Made by a program: the position numbers and the translations under genes
Part shown: piece after piece, positions 32,739-42,178 of the stretch
Numbering within the stretch: position 1 is the first letter of the stretch
How the letters are laid out: each line of letters opens with the position of its first letter
Notes under the pieces: generated by a model
Seen by the model: the letters and a program-made list of their open reading frames with translations, nothing else
Told to the model about the DNA's origin: nothing
Databases searched by the model: none
Source: Methanobacteriota archaeon
Lineage (GTDB): Archaea; Halobacteriota; Methanomicrobia; Methanomicrobiales; Methanoculleaceae
Assembly (NCBI GenBank): GCA_016841955.1
Contig: JAENYE010000003.1
Location: 64,497-128,496 of the forward strand
DNA length: 64,000 nt
Direction of reading: 5' to 3'

Positions 32739-34478
32739 CTACTGCAGCACGAGGTAGGCGAAGACCGAGAGCAGGAACGCGAGCACGAGGATCATGAAAC
32801 TGATCGGGGCGATGAACGCGAGCATCGCATTGACGGTGCTCGCGAGCTGCGAGACCCGCTGCGACCCGAAGACGACGATCCCATCGCACGAGGCCGTTGC
32901 TGCCCCCACCCGTGCCGGGGCGAGGTCGGCGACCGCCTCACGGATCGCCTGCTCGACGTACGGGACGATCTCCTCCGCCGGTACCGCGTAGCCGACCGGG
33001 TTCTTGCCGCTGACGGTATTCACCGTGTGCGTGTCGGTGGTCATGATCTCGCCCTCGTCCACGTGGTCCAGCACCACCGCGAGCAGGCGCTCCCGGACGC
33101 CCTGGGCCATGTTGTTCCCGTCGATCAGAACGTAGGCCGCCCGCTTCCCGCCGACCTCCGTCGCCAGCACCTGCACCCCGAGCGACCCGAACCCCTGCTC
33201 GCGGGTGAACGGGACCCGGACGTGGGAGACCCCGATCGCGAGCGGCTCCGCGGGGAGGTCCCGCACGACCCGGAACCCCTCGCGTGCGGCGGCGATGTAC
33301 TCCGTCGCGATCCGCGTCGCCGGGAGGACCGGGGAACCCACACTGGTCATGCAGTTGTGGGCGTCCACGAAGGCGACCTCCGAGAAGGAGCCCCGCCCCT
33401 CCGCCATGATCGCCATCCCGATCGAGTAATCGAGGTCCTCCGTCCGTTCCGGGGACCGGGTGCTCACCATCAGGAGGGCGTCCCCGAACCGCTGGCAGAG
33501 GATCGCCACCGAGCCCGAGACCACCCGGACCGGGCGGCTCGCGGTGCCGGAGAAGGTGAGCCCGTCCCGGGACGCCTCAACGGCGCGGGCGATCTTTTCT
33601 ATCTCGCTCTCCGAGACCAGGTTGAAGTCGTGGGTGGCGCACCCGTGGGCGACCAGCGTCTCCTCGGGAAACGTGTCGTGGAGGAGCCGGGGGAGGTTGC
33701 CGCCGCCGACGTCGCCCATAGGCCCGGGATGGACGTTCGGGACCGTGAAGAGGACGTCATCCCCCGAGTCGCGGGAGAAGAAGAGCGAGACCTCCGGGAC
33801 GTAGACCTCCTCGCCGATCTCGCGGAAGAAGTCCTCCATGTTCTTCGAGCCGTCGGTCAGGTGGGCGATGAAGGTGTTGAGGAAGTTGAGCCCGCTGATC
33901 TGGAACGCCCGCTTCAGCGGCCGCTCGATCAGCCAGATCAGGAAGAAGAAGACCAGCCCGAAGACCGCCTGGAGGAGGAGGGCGTAGGGGATGAACCCGG
34001 GCGTGAAGAACCATGCACCGACCGCTATCCCGGCCGCGCTCTGGAGGAACGCGGGGAGGACCATCCGGGCGATCCGGTAGTCGGCCACGGCAACGAGGAC
34101 CAGCAGCCTAAGGCCGAAGACCAGGCCGAGAGCGCCCGCATAGAGCGCGGGGAAGAGATCCCTGCCGAAGACCAGGACCGGCGAGAGGCTCAGGATCACT
34201 GAGAGAACCGTGCAGGCCAGGGCGAGGAGGGCCGACCGGTTCCAGGTGATATGCCGGCCGGAGATCCCCACCAGCGGCACGGTCAGCAGGAAGGCGACCA
34301 GTGCCGGGACCGAGAACCCGAGTGTGCCGGCGAGAAAGAGCTCGTTTCCTGCCCGGTATGTAGCGGCGTCGATGAAAAACCCTAGCACGACGACGATCGC
34401 AAGCGACCGCGGCCAGGACGGGGCGGAGAAGATGTACCGGGTGAGCCGCTCGACGCGTACGTCGGGGCCGGACTCCAT
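32739..34478 (-). CDS. DUF2070 archaeal membrane protein
   Basis: 579 residues from ATG 34478. About seven membrane segments fill the first 220 residues, then a soluble domain with VLFTVPNVHPGPMGDVGGGNLP, HGCATHDFNLVS, DAHNC and TTDTHTVNTVSGKNPVG, and two hydrophobic segments at the very end. These are hallmarks of the archaea-specific DUF2070 family; several conserved His/Asp suggest a metal-binding hydrolase-like domain, not proven. An in-frame GTG at 34553 would add 25 residues, but the family begins close to VRVERLTRYIFSAPSWPRS. The upstream PfkB gene ends at 34562. Confidence 0.85.
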   Translation of the reverse strand: MESGPDVRVERLTRYIFSAPSWPRSLAIVVVLGFFIDAATYRAGNELFLAGTLGFSVPALVAFLLTVPLVGISGRHITWNRSALLALACTVLSVILSLSPVLVFGRDLFPALYAGALGLVFGLRLLVLVAVADYRIARMVLPAFLQSAAGIAVGAWFFTPGFIPYALLLQAVFGLVFFFLIWLIERPLKRAFQISGLNFLNTFIAHLTDGSKNMEDFFREIGEEVYVPEVSLFFSRDSGDDVLFTVPNVHPGPMGDVGGGNLPRLLHDTFPEETLVAHGCATHDFNLVSESEIEKIARAVEASRDGLTFSGTASRPVRVVSGSVAILCQRFGDALLMVSTRSPERTEDLDYSIGMAIMAEGRGSFSEVAFVDAHNCMTSVGSPVLPATRIATEYIAAAREGFRVVRDLPAEPLAIGVSHVRVPFTREQGFGSLGVQVLATEVGGKRAAYVLIDGNNMAQGVRERLLAVVLDHVDEGEIMTTDTHTVNTVSGKNPVGYAVPAEEIVPYVEQAIREAVADLAPARVGAATASCDGIVVFGSQRVSQLASTVNAMLAFIAPISFMILVLAFLLSVFAYLVLQ

Positions 34479-34561
34479 CAGGCGCCCCCGGGTGCCGCTC
34501 TCGGGCCGGGAGCAGATGCCGGCGCCTTCCCGCCGGCTATCAGCGCTTTGCACCCCATAAT

Positions 34562-35452
34562 TCAGACAATTATTTCCCCGGGCTCCCCAAAGACCTTCCG
34601 GTAGCGTGCAAGCATCCGGTCCCAGTCAGGGAGGTTCGTCTGGGTGCCCGTCTGCTCGACGACGAAGGACGAGACCACCGCCCCCGCACGGCAGCAGTCG
34701 AGCGGAGCGTAGCCCTTCCGGAACGCGGTGAGGAAACCGGCGCGGTAACCGTCGCCGGCGCCGGTGGGGTCGACGGCCGCGACAGTGACGGCCGGGACAC
34801 GATACTCCTCGCCGTCCATGCTGAGGATGCTCCCCTCCGCCCCCCGGGTCGTGACCGTCATCGGGACCGACGCGACGAGCGCCGGGCGCTCCACCCCCAG
34901 CATATCGCACATCCGGTCCATCTCATGGTTGTTCGAGAAGAGGATATCGATGTTCGCGAGGATGATCTCGAGCTGGTCGGGGGTGTAGCGGAGGAGGTCC
35001 TGCCCCGGGTCGAAGGAGGCGAAGGTGCTCTTCTGTGCCACCCGGACGTTGAAGTCGGGATCGGCCGTCGCCATGTGGACGAAGTCGAGAGCGGGAGCCT
35101 CCACACGGGAGAACGCGGCGGACGCGCCCCACTCGAAGAAAGTCTCCTGGTCGCCGGCGTCGTCCGTAAAGACGTACGCGGTCGCGGTGCGGGCATCTTT
35201 TACCAGGGTAAAGTCCTGCACGATCTCGAGGCCGTGCATCCAGAGGTCGTAGTCGCTGCCCGGGAAGTCCCCGCCGACCGATGAGACCAGCCGGCACCGT
35301 TCTCCCAGGGTCGCGATCCCGGCCGCGATGTTCGCCGCCCCGCCGCCGAAATAGACCTCGTGGCCGGTGATGTACGTCGAGTTGTGCCTCCCGGGGAGCT
35401 TCGGCACCCGGAAGAGGTGGTCGATGGCGGTATGCCCGACGACGGCGATCAT
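34562..35452 (-). CDS. PfkB-family sugar/nucleoside kinase
   Basis: 296 residues. Motifs: N-terminal [11 protein letters not shown], di-glycine [11 protein letters not shown] (36-42), AND the C-terminal signature [13 protein letters not shown] (228-240) with catalytic base D234. Phosphorylates a sugar or nucleoside with ATP; in methanogens members of this group include broad nucleoside kinases, so that activity or a sugar kinase is likely. Overlaps the DUF555 gene by 4 bases (35449-35452). Confidence 0.9.
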   Translation of the reverse strand: MIAVVGHTAIDHLFRVPKLPGRHNSTYITGHEVYFGGGAANIAAGIATLGERCRLVSSVGGDFPGSDYDLWMHGLEIVQDFTLVKDARTATAYVFTDDAGDQETFFEWGASAAFSRVEAPALDFVHMATADPDFNVRVAQKSTFASFDPGQDLLRYTPDQLEIILANIDILFSNNHEMDRMCDMLGVERPALVASVPMTVTTRGAEGSILSMDGEEYRVPAVTVAAVDPTGAGDGYRAGFLTAFRKGYAPLDCCRAGAVVSSFVVEQTGTQTNLPDWDRMLARYRKVFGEPGEIIV

Positions 35453-35787
35453 AACTCCTGCACTTCCTGGACCTTCAGCGGAACGTCGTGCAGCGCCTTC
35501 CCGACGACCGACTTTGCTATCCTGGCCGCGTGTTCGCCTGACTCCGCACGGAAGACCTTCATCTGAAGCACGAGCCCGACGAGGGCGGTATTGGCGACCA
35601 CCAGGGCGGTGTTCAATTCGCCCTCACAGTAGGGGCAGGCGATCATGCCCGCCTCGATCTCCACGAACTTCGCCGAGGGGTTGAGCCGTTTCCCGGCCTC
35701 GCTGATCGCGATGCTCACTGCGTCGTCCATGGACTTGACGTCTTTAATTATCCACGCTGATTCAAGCGTAACCAAATAATCCGGCAT
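35449..35787 (-). CDS. UPF0212 / DUF555 protein
   Basis: 112 residues, full family length. Features: [36 protein letters not shown] at the N-terminus and a CPYCEGEL motif (C51, C54), suggesting a single zinc site, perhaps shared in a dimer. Found almost only in euryarchaea; function unknown. Overlaps the kinase gene downstream and lies 23 bases after the nitroreductase. Confidence 0.85.
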   Translation of the reverse strand: MPDYLVTLESAWIIKDVKSMDDAVSIAISEAGKRLNPSAKFVEIEAGMIACPYCEGELNTALVVANTALVGLVLQMKVFRAESGEHAARIAKSVVGKALHDVPLKVQEVQEL

Positions 35788-35810
35788 AATCTCTCCGAGA
35801 ATGTTGTATC

Positions 35811-36338
35811 CTACCAGGTCTCACGGTGTACGTGCTCGTCCACCGGCATCCGCTCCATGGGTTCGAGCGGCGGTGTCCCCCGGCCGACCGCGAGGAGCGC
35901 GACGGGGCGGAGATGCTGCGGGAGGCCGAGGACCTCGCGGACCTCACCTTCATCGAACGCCCCGGTCCAGCACGAGTGGAGGCCCTGTGCGTGGGCGGCG
36001 AGCATCATGTAGGTGCAGGCGATGGTGGCGTCCTCGAGCGCATAGAGGATCCCCCGCTCCCCGTAGTGCGACATGGACCGGACGTAGTTCGCGCAGACCA
36101 CGAAGATCGCCGGCGCCTCCCGGATATGCACCTGCTCGAGGGCCGCGGACGCAAGTTCCACCCGGACGTCCTCATCGGTGACGACGACGACGTCCCAGGC
36201 CTCGCGGTTGCCGGCGCTCGGCGCCGTACTCGCGCAGGCGAGGATATAATCGATATCCTCCTGGTCGAGCGGCTCCCCGGAGTATTCCCGGACCGACGAC
36301 CGTGTTTTTAAGAAGCGAAGAAGATCAGAGGAGTTCAT
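35811..36338 (-). CDS. Nitroreductase-family flavoprotein
   Basis: 175 residues. FMN-binding pattern: [20 protein letters not shown] at the N-terminus (RxSxR), [15 protein letters not shown] (about 41), and the C-terminal GRGTPP and ALLAVG. A dimeric FMN enzyme that reduces nitro or quinone-like or other substrates with a reduced carrier. Physiological substrate not clear. Overlaps the preceding gene by 14 bases. Confidence 0.85.
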   Translation of the reverse strand: MNSSDLLRFLKTRSSVREYSGEPLDQEDIDYILACASTAPSAGNREAWDVVVVTDEDVRVELASAALEQVHIREAPAIFVVCANYVRSMSHYGERGILYALEDATIACTYMMLAAHAQGLHSCWTGAFDEGEVREVLGLPQHLRPVALLAVGRGTPPLEPMERMPVDEHVHRETW

Positions 36339-36681
36339 GCTCTTTGAGCGTATCCCATGCTGCCTGGGCTGCGGTCGTGACGGCGCTGACGGCTCTGCTC
36401 ATCCGCTCCGACGCGGCGCCCAGTTCCATACTCTCAGTCAGGCTGATCGCCTCGTTGAGGTGATCGATGGCCTTCTTAAACTCACCGAGTTCCGTATCGC
36501 CATAAGCAAACTCAAGCTCCGAGCGGATCGACTCGAGCACCATCACAAGCATCCGCTTTCCGCCGGGCTTCTCCTGGAGCGGAAACTGGATCAGGGCTGT
36601 CGTCAGCTGCGACCCGACAATCAGTTCGGATTTCGCCCGTTCGGCAAACTGATAGGTCCTGATGGCGGTTTTAAGATCCAT
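36325..36681 (-). CDS. Conserved helical protein, unknown
   Basis: 118 residues, almost all alpha-helical by pattern (LKTAIRTYQFAERAKSELIVGS, KKAIDHLNEAISLTESMELG). No motif known to me. ATG 36681 is 25 bases after the TATA box 36701-36710, so leaderless; overlaps the nitroreductase start by 14 bases, so both are coupled. Confidence 0.65.
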   Translation of the reverse strand: MDLKTAIRTYQFAERAKSELIVGSQLTTALIQFPLQEKPGGKRMLVMVLESIRSELEFAYGDTELGEFKKAIDHLNEAISLTESMELGAASERMSRAVSAVTTAAQAAWDTLKEHELL

Positions 36682-36700
36682 ACCACATACTGGAACTCGC

Positions 36701-36710
36701 TAGTATAAAA
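36701..36710 (-). promoter_or_regulatory. TATA box of the 36681-34562 gene run
   Basis: TTTTATACTA on the minus strand, centre 25 bases before ATG 36681; predicts a leaderless transcript. Confidence 0.55.
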
Positions 36711-36737
36711 AGTATTGAAGAAGAAGAGGGAGACGGC

Positions 36738-37040
36738 TTATCTCGATTTCTGCTTGGTCCCGAGAGCCGACACCTTGGCGCGCCGCACGCTCCGGCGTAC
36801 CCGCACGTCCATGGTCGGGGTGCCTCCACCTCGGCGGCCGCCCCGGCCACCGCGCCCGCCGCGCCCGCCGCGCCGGGAGTCCTGTCCTTCCCTGCTCGCC
36901 CGCTTCTGGATAGCAGCCATAGACTTGAACCGCTGGTTCGGGCCGGGTTTCTTCACTTCGCCTTCACTTGCAGGGACGAGCCGTATCTGCCCCTTCACGC
37001 CCTTGACCTGGGCCCACTGGACACTTCCTGTCTTTCCCAT
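36738..37040 (-). CDS. DUF5350-type RG-rich basic protein
   Basis: 100 residues, strongly basic. MGKTGSVQWAQVKGVKGQIRLVPASE and PGPNQRFKSMAAIQK recall the DUF5350 family of methanogens; then comes a glycine/arginine tract of GRGG units (57-70), and the C-terminus VRVRRSVRRAKVSALGTKQK. Such RGG tracts often bind RNA. AAGGAG sits 8-9 bases before ATG 37040. Function unknown; an RNA- or ribosome-associated protein is a reasonable guess. Confidence 0.7.
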   Translation of the reverse strand: MGKTGSVQWAQVKGVKGQIRLVPASEGEVKKPGPNQRFKSMAAIQKRASREGQDSRRGGRGGRGGRGGRRGGGTPTMDVRVRRSVRRAKVSALGTKQKSR

Positions 37041-37126
37041 GATAAAACTCCTTTATATTTATGAACTGATCCGGTGATAAAAGTAACCCGGGGCAGGCCC
37101 GGGTCCAGGAGCGAGCGTGCCCACTA

Positions 37127-38986
37127 TCAGGAGAGCAACCGCTTGAGCTCGCGCCGGAGGGTCTCGCTGACGACCTTCCCGTCCACGCTCCCCCGGAGTT
37201 CCTGCATGACGATCCCCATCAGGGGACCGAGCGCGCCCATACCCTTCTCGCGGGCGAACGCCTGGCGCTCGGCCACGATACGGCGCACGATCGCCTCCAC
37301 GTCCGCCTGCGAGACGGCGGGCCCCATCTTTTCGATGACCGCATCCACACGGTCCCGGGGTGTTGCGGCACCGCCGCCCGCCGTCCGTGCAAGTTCGGCG
37401 AGGAGGTCAGGGATAGCCTCCTTTGCGGCCCGGCCGGCCTCCACGGCGGAGAGGAGGGCGAGGATCTCGTCCTCGCTCACCCGACCGACGTCGACACCGT
37501 CGCGAGCGAGCTCCCTGCAGGTGGCAAGGAGCGTCCGGGCCGCAAGGGTGGGACGGACACCGGCGGCGACGGCCTTCTCGAACGTCGGCAGCCGCTCGGA
37601 GAACGCCGCCTGCCGCGCCAGCGCCTCGTCAAGGCCGAGCTCCCGGACGAACCGCTCGGCCCGGTCGGTGAGGAGTTCGGGAACCGCGATGCTCTCCCAG
37701 AGGGGCTCGTCGATCGCGACGACAAAGACATCGGTCTCGGGATACATCCGGGCGGCTCCCGGGAGCGGGCGCATGTAGGCCGTGCTCCCTTCCTCGAGCA
37801 TCTTCCGGGTCTCCTCGGGCACGCCGGAGATGGCCATCTCCGCGCGGATCATCACCTGCTCGGCCGCACATCCGGCCCGCTCTCTCCCCGCCGCCACGAT
37901 GACGACGCAGTCCTCTTCTGCGGCGCCGACAAACTCCCGCAGGTGCGCCACCTCCTCTGCGGTGACGCCGTAGGCGGGGAGCTCGTCGGTGTGGAAGATC
38001 CCGCCGACGCCGCACTTCTTCGCGTAGTCCGACATCTCGCTCCCGAGACGCCGCCCGGGCTGGATCTCCCGTCCGACGAGCCCCGCAAACCCGCAGAGCC
38101 GGACGGCCAGGATGGACTTCGCCTTCTTTAAGATGGCGGACGCCGTCCCGGAGAAGAGGGCGGTGACGTCGACGACGGTGCGGTCGACACGGGCGCCCCG
38201 TTCCCGGAGGGCGTCCCGGATGGAGAGGAGGGCGACCTGCCGCTCGACCTCGCGGCGCACCACCTCGGCGATGAGGTCGAGTTCCTGGACGCCCTTGATC
38301 TCCACCCGGGCGCCGTCCGCGATGGAGACATTGACGTCCTGCCGGATCGTCCCGAGGCCGCGCTTCACCCGGCCGGTCGAGCGGAGCACCATCCCGATGT
38401 GCCCCGCGACCTGCTGGACGGCCTCGGGGGTGTGCATGCAGGGAGCGGTGGTGATCTCGACGAGCGGGATCCCCAGGCGGTCGAGGGAGAAGGTCTCGTC
38501 CTCAACCCGCTGCGCCGCCTCCTCCTCGAGGCAGATCGTCTCGATCCGGCAGCCGTCCGGGAGGGCGCCGGAGAGCGCGACGAGCGCCGTCCGCTGGAAC
38601 CCGCTGGTGTTCGAACCGTCGATGACGAGTTTCCTCATCGTGTGGACCTGCTCGACGGGGGTCATGCCGAGCATCTTTGCGATCGTGAGGCAGACCTCGA
38701 GCGCCTCCGGGTTCATCGGGGCCGGGGGCTCCTCGTCGTGCTCCACCAGGCAGACCGTATCGTAGGTGTAGTAGCAGAACTTCCGGACGAGCCGCATCTC
38801 CTCCCGCGCCGCCCGGTCGATCTCCCCGAGCTCGCTCTCCGTCGCACGGAGGTAGCGGTAAAACTCCCCCGTCCGCTCGCTGGTGTCCCGGAGGGTGGTG
38901 GGGCACCGGCAGAAGAGTTTCTCGGCGGTGTCGAGCTGCTGGTGGATCTCGATCCCGGCCCTCAGGCCAAGTTCCTTATAGTCCAT
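37127..38986 (-). CDS. gatE: Glu-tRNA(Gln) amidotransferase subunit E
   Basis: 619 residues. GatE subunit that binds Glu-tRNA(Gln) and transfers the amide: N-terminal ELGLRAGIEIHQQLDT, CRCPTTLR, and then CYYTYDTVCLVEHDEEPPAPMN and GSNTSGFQRT, all GatB/GatE cradle motifs; an inserted aspartyl-tRNA-synthetase-like GAD domain (about 280-400) is specific to GatE; the tail is a YqeY-like helical region (MGPLMGIVMQELRGSVDGKVV). Works with GatD, whose stop immediately precedes it (TGAATG). Archaea use this enzyme instead of glutaminyl-tRNA synthetase. Confidence 0.95.
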   Translation of the reverse strand: MDYKELGLRAGIEIHQQLDTAEKLFCRCPTTLRDTSERTGEFYRYLRATESELGEIDRAAREEMRLVRKFCYYTYDTVCLVEHDEEPPAPMNPEALEVCLTIAKMLGMTPVEQVHTMRKLVIDGSNTSGFQRTALVALSGALPDGCRIETICLEEEAAQRVEDETFSLDRLGIPLVEITTAPCMHTPEAVQQVAGHIGMVLRSTGRVKRGLGTIRQDVNVSIADGARVEIKGVQELDLIAEVVRREVERQVALLSIRDALRERGARVDRTVVDVTALFSGTASAILKKAKSILAVRLCGFAGLVGREIQPGRRLGSEMSDYAKKCGVGGIFHTDELPAYGVTAEEVAHLREFVGAAEEDCVVIVAAGRERAGCAAEQVMIRAEMAISGVPEETRKMLEEGSTAYMRPLPGAARMYPETDVFVVAIDEPLWESIAVPELLTDRAERFVRELGLDEALARQAAFSERLPTFEKAVAAGVRPTLAARTLLATCRELARDGVDVGRVSEDEILALLSAVEAGRAAKEAIPDLLAELARTAGGGAATPRDRVDAVIEKMGPAVSQADVEAIVRRIVAERQAFAREKGMGALGPLMGIVMQELRGSVDGKVVSETLRRELKRLLS

Positions 38987-40216
38987 TCAGACCGACCTCC
39001 GCCGGATCTCGCCCGCAAGGTCGGTCTGCATCAGCACGCCCGCCCGTTCGGGGTCCGGCTCGTTCCCGAGCACCCACATCAGTTTGACGAGCGCCGCCTC
39101 GGGGAGCATATCCTCGCCCTCGATGACGCCGGCGCGAAGGAGATCTCTTCCCGTGTTGTAGACCCGGTCGCAGACCCGGCCGTGCAGGCACTGCGACGTC
39201 ATGACGACGGTCGTCCCGTCCTCGATCATCTCCCGGAGTTTCGGGATCCACGCCGTCGCCACGTGCCCGAGCCCCGTCCCCGAGATGACCAGTCCCGCGC
39301 AGCCCTCGAAGGCGTCGAGGACGGCGGATGGCATCCCCGGGTAGAATTGGAGGAGGGCGCAACGCTCCTCCAGCGCATCATGGAGCTCGGGTTCCTCCGC
39401 TCCCCGCCGGACCGCCTCGTCGGAGAGAGTGACGGAGAGCGAGGGGTAGTCGACGTAGCCGAGCGGCGCCATCCCCATGCTCTGGAATGCGTCGCGCCGG
39501 GAGGTGTGCATTTTGCGGACCCTCGTCGCCCGGTGGACGGCGCACCGGTCGTCGTTCGTCGTCGCGTGCATCACCACCGCCACCTCGCCGAGATCGCCGG
39601 TTGCAACAGCGGCGCTGCAGAGGGCGTTCATGGCGTTGTCGGAGCTCGGGCGGTCGGCGGACCGCTGCGACCCGACAAAGACGACCGGCACCGGCGTCTT
39701 GAGCATGAACCTGACCGCCGCCGCCGAGTAGGCCATCGTGTCGGTGCCGTGGGTGACGATCACCCCGGCTACGCCGTGCCGGATCTCGTCGTAGACCGCC
39801 CGGGCGAGTTCCTGCCAGAGTGCCGGAAACATGTTCTCGGAGAGGATGCTTGCGATCTGACGGTCGCGGTAGCGGGCGATCTCCCCGAGTTCCGGGATCG
39901 CCCGCAGGATGTCGCTCGCCGAGAACTGGCTCATCACCGCGCCGGTCCGGTAGTCCACCCTGCTTGCGATCGTCCCGCCGGTCGATATGATGGCGAGTTC
40001 GGGGAGGTCGGGGTTCTGGACGACGACCCCGGCACCTGCCGGCGGTTGCGGGGCCGGTCGCCCGCTGATCTCGATCTTTTCGGGGGACGTCCCGATGTTG
40101 TAGCCGCTGTCCAGTTTGATGACGGCCATCCCATCCCGTTCGGTGATGTAGGTGCCGGTGAGCGCGGTCCCGCCGTTAACGTACCGCACCCGATCTCCGG
40201 TCTGAAGTGTCTCCAT
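38987..40216 (-). CDS. gatD: Glu-tRNA(Gln) amidotransferase subunit D
   Basis: 409 residues. The N-terminal 70 residues are the small beta-barrel of GatD (GDRVRYVNGGTALTGTYI). The rest is an L-asparaginase-like amidase: AIISTGGTIASRVDYRTGAV (nucleophile Thr in TGGTIAS), VTHGTDTMAYSA (second Thr, Asp), VGSQRSADRPSSDNAMN. It frees ammonia from Asn/Gln for GatE. ATG 40216 shares its A with the TAA of argH. Confidence 0.95.
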   Translation of the reverse strand: METLQTGDRVRYVNGGTALTGTYITERDGMAVIKLDSGYNIGTSPEKIEISGRPAPQPPAGAGVVVQNPDLPELAIISTGGTIASRVDYRTGAVMSQFSASDILRAIPELGEIARYRDRQIASILSENMFPALWQELARAVYDEIRHGVAGVIVTHGTDTMAYSAAAVRFMLKTPVPVVFVGSQRSADRPSSDNAMNALCSAAVATGDLGEVAVVMHATTNDDRCAVHRATRVRKMHTSRRDAFQSMGMAPLGYVDYPSLSVTLSDEAVRRGAEEPELHDALEERCALLQFYPGMPSAVLDAFEGCAGLVISGTGLGHVATAWIPKLREMIEDGTTVVMTSQCLHGRVCDRVYNTGRDLLRAGVIEGEDMLPEAALVKLMWVLGNEPDPERAGVLMQTDLAGEIRRRSV

Positions 40217-41694
40217 TATGCTGCCAGCCTCCGTGATTCAAGAATAAGGTCTTCAAGTGCGCAGAGGAGCGCCGCTTCCGTTTCCTCCACCCATGCCGTG
40301 TCCCGGGCGAGGAGGTCCTTCTGCTCCGAGCACTGCACCGCGACCGCCGCGGGCGCCGGGCCGCCGACGATGCTTCGCACGGCAACAGCGTGGCGCGGGT
40401 CGAGGACGGCGTCTATCTTCTCCGGGGTTATCCCCAGGTCCACGACCGAGAGACCGGCCGCTTCACGGGCGGCGTCCTCGAGCGTGGCGAGGTCGAGCGA
40501 GCCGTGCCTGACCGCCCGCCCGACGATCCGGTGGGCGGTGCGGAAGGGAAGTCCGTACTCCCGGACGAGGACGTCGGCAAGTTCCGTGGCGGTGGAAAAG
40601 CCCCTGCCCGCCTCTGTGGCCATCCGCTCCGTATCGAAGGTCGCAGAACCGATCATGCCGGCAAGGAGCGGGATGCTCTGCCGGACCGCCTCCACGCCCC
40701 GCCAGAGGTGCGGGGTCAGTTCCTGGAGGTCGCGGTTGTAGCTCATGGGGAGGGCCTTTGTGATTGTGACGGCCGCGGCGAGCTCCCCGGCGACCGACCC
40801 GGCCTTCGCCCGCATGATCTCGGCGACGTCCGGGTTCTTCTTCTGGGGCATGATCGAGGAGGAGGAGCAGTAGGCGTCGTCCAGCTGGACGAACCCGACG
40901 AACGCGGTGCTCCAGAGGACCAGCTCCTCGCAGAGCCGGCTTACCGTCGTCATGCAGGCGGCAGCGTCGGCAAGCACCTCGATAGCGAAGTCCCGGGCGG
41001 CGACCGCGTCCATGCTGTTCGGCGCCGGGCGGGCGAACCCGAGGAGCCGGGCGGTGTAGTCGCGGTCGAGCGGAAAGCCGGTCGAGGCGAACGCCGCCGA
41101 ACCAAGGGGCGATACGTCCACCCGGGCATACGCCTCCCGCAGCCGGGCCGTATCCCGGGAGAAGGCCTGCTCGTAGGCGAGGAGGTAGTGGGCCAGCGTC
41201 GTGGGCTGGGCGTGCTGGAGGTGGGTGAAGCCCGGCATCACCGTCTCCGTATGCACGGCAGCAGTCTCGAGCAGGGTCCGCCGCAGGTCGATGAGCGACC
41301 GCACGAGAGCGATGATCTCCTCTCTCAACCGTATCCTGATGCAGGTGGCGACCTCGTCGTTCCGGGACCGGCCCATGTGGAGGCGGCCGCCGAAGTCCTC
41401 CCCGACCCGGTCGATGAGGTAGGCTTCCTTGCCCGCGTGGACGTCCTCGAACCGCTCGTCGAACGCCTCCTCCGGGAGGCCGTGGTCGTGGAGGTCGAGG
41501 AGCGCCGCCATCAGCGCCCGTGCCGGAGCCTCATCGATGATCTCCTGCCGCCGAAGCCCGAGGAGGTGCGCCATATCCACGAGGAGGTCCGCCTTCGCGA
41601 TCCACCGGTCGGCGTCCATCGACGCAAGAAAGTGCTCGAGATCGCCCGACCGCTCGCCGGCGAGACGGCCCTGCCGAATCTGATCCGTTCGCAT
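40216..41694 (-). CDS. argH: Argininosuccinate lyase
   Basis: 492 residues. Splits argininosuccinate to arginine and fumarate. Motifs: DVHAGKEAYLIDRVG, RLHMGRSRNDEVAT, PGFTHLQHAQPTTLAHY (catalytic His), and the fumarase/lyase signature SSSIMPQKKNPD (about 290-301). First gene of a TAATG-coupled unit with gatD and gatE. A TATA-like TTTTAAT near 41734-41741 lies upstream. Confidence 0.95.
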   Translation of the reverse strand: MRTDQIRQGRLAGERSGDLEHFLASMDADRWIAKADLLVDMAHLLGLRRQEIIDEAPARALMAALLDLHDHGLPEEAFDERFEDVHAGKEAYLIDRVGEDFGGRLHMGRSRNDEVATCIRIRLREEIIALVRSLIDLRRTLLETAAVHTETVMPGFTHLQHAQPTTLAHYLLAYEQAFSRDTARLREAYARVDVSPLGSAAFASTGFPLDRDYTARLLGFARPAPNSMDAVAARDFAIEVLADAAACMTTVSRLCEELVLWSTAFVGFVQLDDAYCSSSSIMPQKKNPDVAEIMRAKAGSVAGELAAAVTITKALPMSYNRDLQELTPHLWRGVEAVRQSIPLLAGMIGSATFDTERMATEAGRGFSTATELADVLVREYGLPFRTAHRIVGRAVRHGSLDLATLEDAAREAAGLSVVDLGITPEKIDAVLDPRHAVAVRSIVGGPAPAAVAVQCSEQKDLLARDTAWVEETEAALLCALEDLILESRRLAA

Positions 41695-42178
41695 CCTATC
41701 AACAGTCCTGTCTGTACCGTTTTACCGGGGGAGAGATTAAAACCACGCCCCTGGTGGCCGCACTTCCCGGGGACGGCAGGGTGGGGTGATCGGACTCCCG
41801 TCCGTCACACATGCCAGTTCACTCCACGGGGGCATGCCGCATTTCCCGGAACACTGAAAGAATGCAAAGTGCATCCCCGGTGCTCAAACTCTTGCCATGC
41901 AATCGGTCACACATCTCTGCCCTCACTTCCCGGATGGATACCCAAAACCTCACCATACGGCCCCCTCCCCGTCGCCCTGACATCCGCATCCGTCATCCTT
42001 AGAAGTTTACCCCCGGCCGGCCTCCCGACCTTGCGTCTCATCACCCCTATAAGATAAAAATTAAGACGGTAATTTCTACCAAAGTATAACAATTCACCCG
42101 ATTTTCGACAAAACTATATACCGACAGCGTGAAGATTACACCGCATACCAATTACAACCCATACGGATGGAGAGACCA
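41695..42178. other. Intergenic region between argH and the ABC importer
   Basis: Divergent promoters at both ends (argH side near 41737, importer side near 42113). The middle is GC-rich; I see no gene or riboswitch-like structure. Confidence 0.4.
42113..42120 (+). promoter_or_regulatory. TATA box of the ABC importer
   Basis: ACTATATA within AT-rich sequence; a start near 42143 leaves a leader of about 35 bases with GGAG before ATG 42179. Confidence 0.45.

Noticed and set aside
34480-34558. 26-codon frame MGCKALIAGG... before DUF2070, ending at its start codon (TGATG)
   Set aside because: Could be a leader peptide, but it is short, GC-rich and without other support.
38399-42057. Long plus-strand open frames over gatD/gatE and argH
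   Set aside because: Shadows of strongly conserved genes on the other strand.
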